Shown here: positions 60,693 through 64,000 of the stretch, in pieces | How positions within the stretch are numbered: position 1 is the stretch's first letter | Layout of the letters: each line of letters opens with the position of its first letter | Source of the DNA: a bacterium | GTDB taxonomy: Bacteria > Planctomycetota > Planctomycetia > Pirellulales > Pirellulaceae | NCBI GenBank assembly: GCA_016124445.1 | Contig: WGNR01000016.1 | Span: 124,001-188,000 of the forward strand | Reading direction: 5' to 3' | Length of the DNA: 64,000 nt | Notes under the pieces: model-generated | Told to the model about the DNA's origin: nothing | Database searches by the model: none | What the model saw: only the letters and a program-made list of their open reading frames with translations | Position numbers and translations under genes: made by a program

Positions 60693-61481
60693 CTAGCAAT
60701 TGCCCATCTTCCTGACAAACGCAGCATAGTCGGCCGGGGTGTCGATTCCGATGCTCGGCTCGGCAATGGTTCCCACAAGAATGGTCTCGCCCATCTCCAG
60801 AACCCGAAGCTGTTCAAGCTTTTCCAACTGCTCCAGCGGGGAAGGAGGCGTCGTGGCCAATTTCAAAAGAAAGTCACGTCGGTAGGCGTAAATCCCCAGA
60901 TGTTGAAAAAACAGGGGGGGATCGCGATCAAAGTCGGTCTCGCTTCCGTCGCGAACGTGCGGAATCGGACTGCGGCTGAAATAGAGTGCTCGACCGCTTT
61001 CAGCAAAGACGGCCTTCACGCAAGCGGGATCCCGCAACTTTTCTTCACACCGGATTGGGGTGGCGAGGGTAGCCATCGAAACGTCCGGATTGGCCTCCAG
61101 CAAGCGTCGAACCATATCGATCGCCTCGGCCGAGATCTCCGGCTCGTCTCCTTGAACGTTGATAAAGATATCGACATCGGGCCGACTTCGGGCAACTTCG
61201 GCGACTCGATCGGTCCCGCTGGCACACTGGGGGCTGGTCATGACCGCTTCGCCACCGAAGCTTTGAACGGCCGTTTCGATCGAGCTGTGGTCGGTGGCGA
61301 CCACGACGCCATCAACACCGGTCGCCAGGCTGGCAGCCTCATAGGTGTGCTGAATCAACGGCTTGCCGGTCTCGGCTAAGAGAAGTTTTTGTGGTAATCG
61401 AGAGGAATGCAACCGGGCAGGAATGACCACCAGGCTGGTCAGCGAGATCGCTAGGGCAGGCTTCATATCGTACGAGTCCAT
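60693..61481 (-). CDS. kdsB: 3-deoxy-manno-octulosonate cytidylyltransferase
   Basis: KdsB activates Kdo to CMP-Kdo, using the CTP that the neighbouring pyrG product makes. The 262-residue protein has VVIPARLHSSRLPQKLLL, VVVATDHSSIETAV, CASGTDRVAEVAR, INVQGDEPEISAEAID and GIYAYRRDFL, with the C-terminal SIGIDTPADYAAF. Starts at 61481 or 61466 (second Met) are equally possible. Together with lpxD and lpxI it shows that this organism makes Kdo-lipid A-type LPS. The kdsB-pyrG order is common. Confidence 0.94.
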   Translation of the reverse strand: MDSYDMKPALAISLTSLVVIPARLHSSRLPQKLLLAETGKPLIQHTYEAASLATGVDGVVVATDHSSIETAVQSFGGEAVMTSPQCASGTDRVAEVARSRPDVDIFINVQGDEPEISAEAIDMVRRLLEANPDVSMATLATPIRCEEKLRDPACVKAVFAESGRALYFSRSPIPHVRDGSETDFDRDPPLFFQHLGIYAYRRDFLLKLATTPPSPLEQLEKLEQLRVLEMGETILVGTIAEPSIGIDTPADYAAFVRKMGNC

Positions 61482-61670
61482 TCTGGGGCAAATTCTACGT
61501 GTTCCACACGTAACTCTGTGCGTAGCATACGCTTTTTCGCCATCGAGCCAGAAGGTCAGTTTGGGCCAGCTAAGGCAATCGACCTTACGAAAGTTTACGG
61601 GATTTTGGTACGTTTACCGACGATTAGTTGCCTGTAGTTTCGCTGAGTTGCAGTCGAAGGGGTTCGCGTC

Positions 61671-63536
61671 ATGTGTGGAATTGTCGGTTATGTCGGAGAT
61701 TTGCGAGCGGCCGATTTTCTGCTGGAAGGGCTCCGACGCCTTGAATACCGGGGTTACGACAGTGCTGGCATTGCTGCTGTCGATCGTGATGCCAAGTTTC
61801 AGGTGGTGAAGACAGCCGGGCGAATCGACTCGCTGGCGGACCGTCTGGCTGAAAACATGCCGATCGGCACGACCGGAATTGGTCATACGCGCTGGGCGAC
61901 CCATGGCGCGGCAACCGAAACGAACGCCCATCCGCATGTCGGCCCGGCCGGCGAAGTCGTCGTGGTCCACAACGGCGTGATCGAAAACTATGCCGCCCTG
62001 AAGTCGCGTTTGCAGCAGAAGGGTTATGTCTTCCTGAGTGATACCGATACCGAAGTGATCGCCTACATGCTGGAGGATGGCTATAAGCAGCTTTCAATTG
62101 CCCCCGGCAAATCGCCGACCGATGAGGCGCTGGTCGGGTTGGTTCAAAAGGTGTTGGCCAAGCTTCAAGGTACGTATGGTGTCGGAATTCTCTTTCGCAG
62201 TCGCCCCGATTTGATCATCGCCGCCAAGCTGGGCAGCCCGCTGGTGATTGGGGTTTCGGAAGACGCCCATTTCCTGGCCAGCGACGCTTCGCCTTTGGTC
62301 GGGTACACCGAAAAGATTGTCTACCTTACCGATCACCAGGTCGCGCTGATCAAGGCCGATTCACTGCAGATTGCCCACCGCGATCTGGGCGAGGTATCTC
62401 ACAACGTCGAGAAGCTTGAAATTGCTTCTGGAGATGTCGAATTGGGCGAATTCGACCATTACATGCTCAAAGAGATCTTCGAGCAGCCTCAGTCGCTGGA
62501 AAACACCATGCGCGGCCGGCTTAGCCTGGACAACGCCACAGCCGTGTTTGGCGGGCTGAACTTGACGCCGCAGGAACTGCGGGGCGTCGATCGGATCCTG
62601 CTCACCGCGTGCGGCACCAGTTGGCATGCCGCGATGGTTGGCGAGTACTTGATCGAAGAGATGGCACGGATTCCGGTCGAAGTCGAATACGCCTCGGAAC
62701 TGCGCTATCGCAATCCACCTGTTACCCGGCGGACGCTGGTGTTTGGGATCACGCAAAGCGGCGAGACGGCCGATACTTTGGCGGCCCTCCGCGAGATGAA
62801 ACGGAAAGGGCATCCGACGTTAGCCATCTGTAACGTCGTCGGTAGCAGCATCGCCCAAGAGGCGGACGGAGGTATTTACCTTCACGCCGGGCCGGAAGTG
62901 GGTGTCGCTTCCACGAAAGCTTACACATCGCAGTTAGCGGTACTCGCGATGCTGGGGCTTTATTTTGGTCGGCTGAATCACCTGAGCTTCGATCAAGGTT
63001 ACCGAATCATCAAGGCCATGCAGGCTTTGCCCGATGCCATTCGCCAGGCCCTCGATACCCAGGAGCAAGCGAAACAGGTCGCTACGAAATATCAATCGGC
63101 CAACAACTTTCTCTACCTCGGACGGTACTTCAATTTTCCGACAGCGCTGGAAGGGGCACTGAAGCTGAAGGAAATCAGCTATGTCCATGCCGAAGGCTAC
63201 CCAGCCGCTGAACTGAAACACGGGCCGATCGCCCTGGTCGACGAAAACACCCCGAGCGTCTTCATCATGCCTCAGGGTGTCGTCTACGACAAAGTGATGA
63301 GCAACCTACAGGAAATCAAAGCCCGTGGCGGCCCTGTGATTGCCATTGCCAGTGAAGACGATCACGAAATCGACAACTATGCCGATGACGTGATTCGCAT
63401 TCCGACAGTGGAAGAATTCCTGCAGCCGATTGTTTCGGTGATTCCGCTGCAGTTCATCGCCTATCACATTGCCCTGCTGCGAGGATGCGATGTGGATAAG
63501 CCTCGGAACTTGGCTAAGAGCGTGACCGTCGAATAG
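61671..63536 (+). CDS. glmS: Glutamine--fructose-6-phosphate aminotransferase (isomerizing)
   Basis: GlmS makes glucosamine-6-phosphate, the entry to UDP-GlcNAc for peptidoglycan and lipid A. The 621-residue protein starts MCGIVGYVGD with the nucleophile Cys after Met. It has RRLEYRGYDSAGIA, GIGHTRWATHG, HNGVIENYAALK, and two SIS domains (LTACGTSWHAAMVGEYLIEE, FGITQSGETADTLAALREMKRKG, HAGPEVGVASTKAYTSQL), ending in KPRNLAKSVTVE. I see no glmS ribozyme in the 189-bp leader. Confidence 0.97.
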   Translation: MCGIVGYVGDLRAADFLLEGLRRLEYRGYDSAGIAAVDRDAKFQVVKTAGRIDSLADRLAENMPIGTTGIGHTRWATHGAATETNAHPHVGPAGEVVVVHNGVIENYAALKSRLQQKGYVFLSDTDTEVIAYMLEDGYKQLSIAPGKSPTDEALVGLVQKVLAKLQGTYGVGILFRSRPDLIIAAKLGSPLVIGVSEDAHFLASDASPLVGYTEKIVYLTDHQVALIKADSLQIAHRDLGEVSHNVEKLEIASGDVELGEFDHYMLKEIFEQPQSLENTMRGRLSLDNATAVFGGLNLTPQELRGVDRILLTACGTSWHAAMVGEYLIEEMARIPVEVEYASELRYRNPPVTRRTLVFGITQSGETADTLAALREMKRKGHPTLAICNVVGSSIAQEADGGIYLHAGPEVGVASTKAYTSQLAVLAMLGLYFGRLNHLSFDQGYRIIKAMQALPDAIRQALDTQEQAKQVATKYQSANNFLYLGRYFNFPTALEGALKLKEISYVHAEGYPAAELKHGPIALVDENTPSVFIMPQGVVYDKVMSNLQEIKARGGPVIAIASEDDHEIDNYADDVIRIPTVEEFLQPIVSVIPLQFIAYHIALLRGCDVDKPRNLAKSVTVE

Positions 63537-63555
63537 CACGCGTCTTTCAGCACAT

Positions 63556-63584
63556 AAAAGAGGCTGCCTCTGCGAAGCAGCCTC
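63556..63584 (-). terminator. Terminator of the leftward membrane-protein gene
   Basis: GAGGCTGC and GCAGCCTC form an 8-bp stem with a 9-nt loop. On the minus strand it is followed by TTTTATG. It lies about 30 nt after the stop of that gene and about 20 nt after glmS, so it may work for both. Confidence 0.65.
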
Positions 63585-63613
63585 GGTGGGAAATCTGTGC
63601 TGGCAAGTTCGAT

Positions 63614-64000
63614 TTAAACGAGTGTTGGTTCCGCCCGGGCGAAGAACTTTGTTTCGAAGCAGGAAATCATCAGGCCGACCCAACCAAACAAAAGGCAGAC
63701 CGCGCCCATCGGTGCGAAGACCGCAAGCTCCGGTACGTTCAACACCGCTCCGAAGGCAATACCGCAGCCGTACGTCAACGTGCCCAGCGAGAAGCCGATG
63801 CCGCCGAGCATTTGTCCCCAGCCTCGCGTGGCGACAAGACCTAGCACCGAAAGCGCGACCGCGTGGATCGCCAGATAACGCAGACCATCCTGGTACTTCT
63901 GCCACCGCTGGGCACTTTCCTGGCGATCGATTTCGCTGATCACGATCTCTGGCCGACCTCGCGTACCATCTGGATTGAGCTCGCCAGGCATTTCGATAGC
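63614..64000 (-). CDS. Membrane protein, possibly partial at the window edge
   Basis: At least 125 residues from the ATG at 63991, but the frame stays open to the right edge (three more codons), so the gene may start outside the window. A polar N-terminus (RGRPEIVISEIDRQESAQRWQKYQDG) precedes three predicted helices (YLAIHAVALSVLGLVATRG, GIGFSLGTLTYGCGIAFGAVL, VFAPMGAVCLLFGWVGLMI). Family not recognised. Confidence 0.6.
   Translation of the reverse strand, partial: AIEMPGELNPDGTRGRPEIVISEIDRQESAQRWQKYQDGLRYLAIHAVALSVLGLVATRGWGQMLGGIGFSLGTLTYGCGIAFGAVLNVPELAVFAPMGAVCLLFGWVGLMISCFETKFFARAEPTLV

Noticed and set aside
61482..61670. glmS ribozyme ahead of glmS
   Set aside because: No recognisable ribozyme core; the element is mainly known from Firmicutes and relatives.

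Overview
The window looks like chromosomal DNA of a planctomycete, probably of the Pirellulales (Blastopirellula/Bremerella type; inference). The grounds are a DUF1559 protein with an N-terminal type-IV-pilin-like segment and an H-x9-DG motif next to a small lipoprotein, a secreted type I sulfatase, PQQ and NHL beta-propellers, a TIGR04222 protein with a Cys/Gly tail, an isolated mraZ, and Gram-negative envelope genes (lpxD, lpxI, kdsB, opgGH). GC looks fairly high throughout, apart from one AT-richer stretch at about 24.7-26.2 kb. No phage, transposase, CRISPR array or rRNA was found. There is one tRNA, Leu(GAG).

Layout. 1-5.2 kb is a compatible-solute island: ectoine/hydroxyectoine uptake genes ehuB-ehuC run leftwards, ectA-ectB-ectC-ectD run rightwards, and a convergent MarR-type regulator follows. 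The shared promoter region holds a sigma70-like promoter overlapped and followed by TTGC/GCAA palindromes. 5.3-10 kb holds a small-protein/TIGR04222 cluster, a Tat-exported PhoD-like phosphatase, a VOC protein and a secreted thioredoxin-like protein. 10.1-13.2 kb is a three-gene signalling operon whose kinase carries an ethylene-receptor-like copper-site sensor. 13.3-24.7 kb is mostly housekeeping: a DUF4142 protein, an exported methyltransferase, lpxI-lpxD, a HAD hydrolase, rseP-dxr, then cmk-plsC-rpsA. 24.7-28 kb is accessory, with an unknown gene, a serine hydrolase and two copies of an intergenic palindromic repeat. 28.3-37 kb has a SigA-type sigma factor, apt, ergothioneine genes egtB-egtD, and opgG-opgH behind a likely sigma54 promoter.

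37-45 kb is extracytoplasmic: a small protein, a lipoprotein plus DUF1559 pair, an NHL propeller - PhnD-like binding protein - PQQ propeller operon, and a sulfatase. The PQQ gene has no convincing start of its own and is joined to the PhnD-like gene across an A AAA AAG slippery run in a 9-A tract. 45-52 kb holds tmk-holB, a zinc-ribbon protein, rplM-rpsI and pntAA-pntAB-pntB. 52-64 kb has a possible ART-fold protein, a GAF-SpoIIE phosphatase, tRNA-Leu, a FabF-like synthase, mraZ with a run of GGG(T)AAA motifs upstream, DUF1963 and DUF1844 proteins, pyrG, kdsB, glmS and the start of a membrane protein.

The genes suggest a marine or osmotically stressed Gram-negative-type cell that makes and imports ectoines, makes osmoregulated periplasmic glucans, LPS and ergothioneine, and uses several two-component and phosphatase signalling modules. 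The observations most worth following are the possible -1 frameshift fusion of the PhnD-like protein to a PQQ propeller, the ethylene-receptor-like kinase, two repeat families whose ends supply stop codons to adjacent genes, the ect operator array, and the sigma54 promoter ahead of opgGH.
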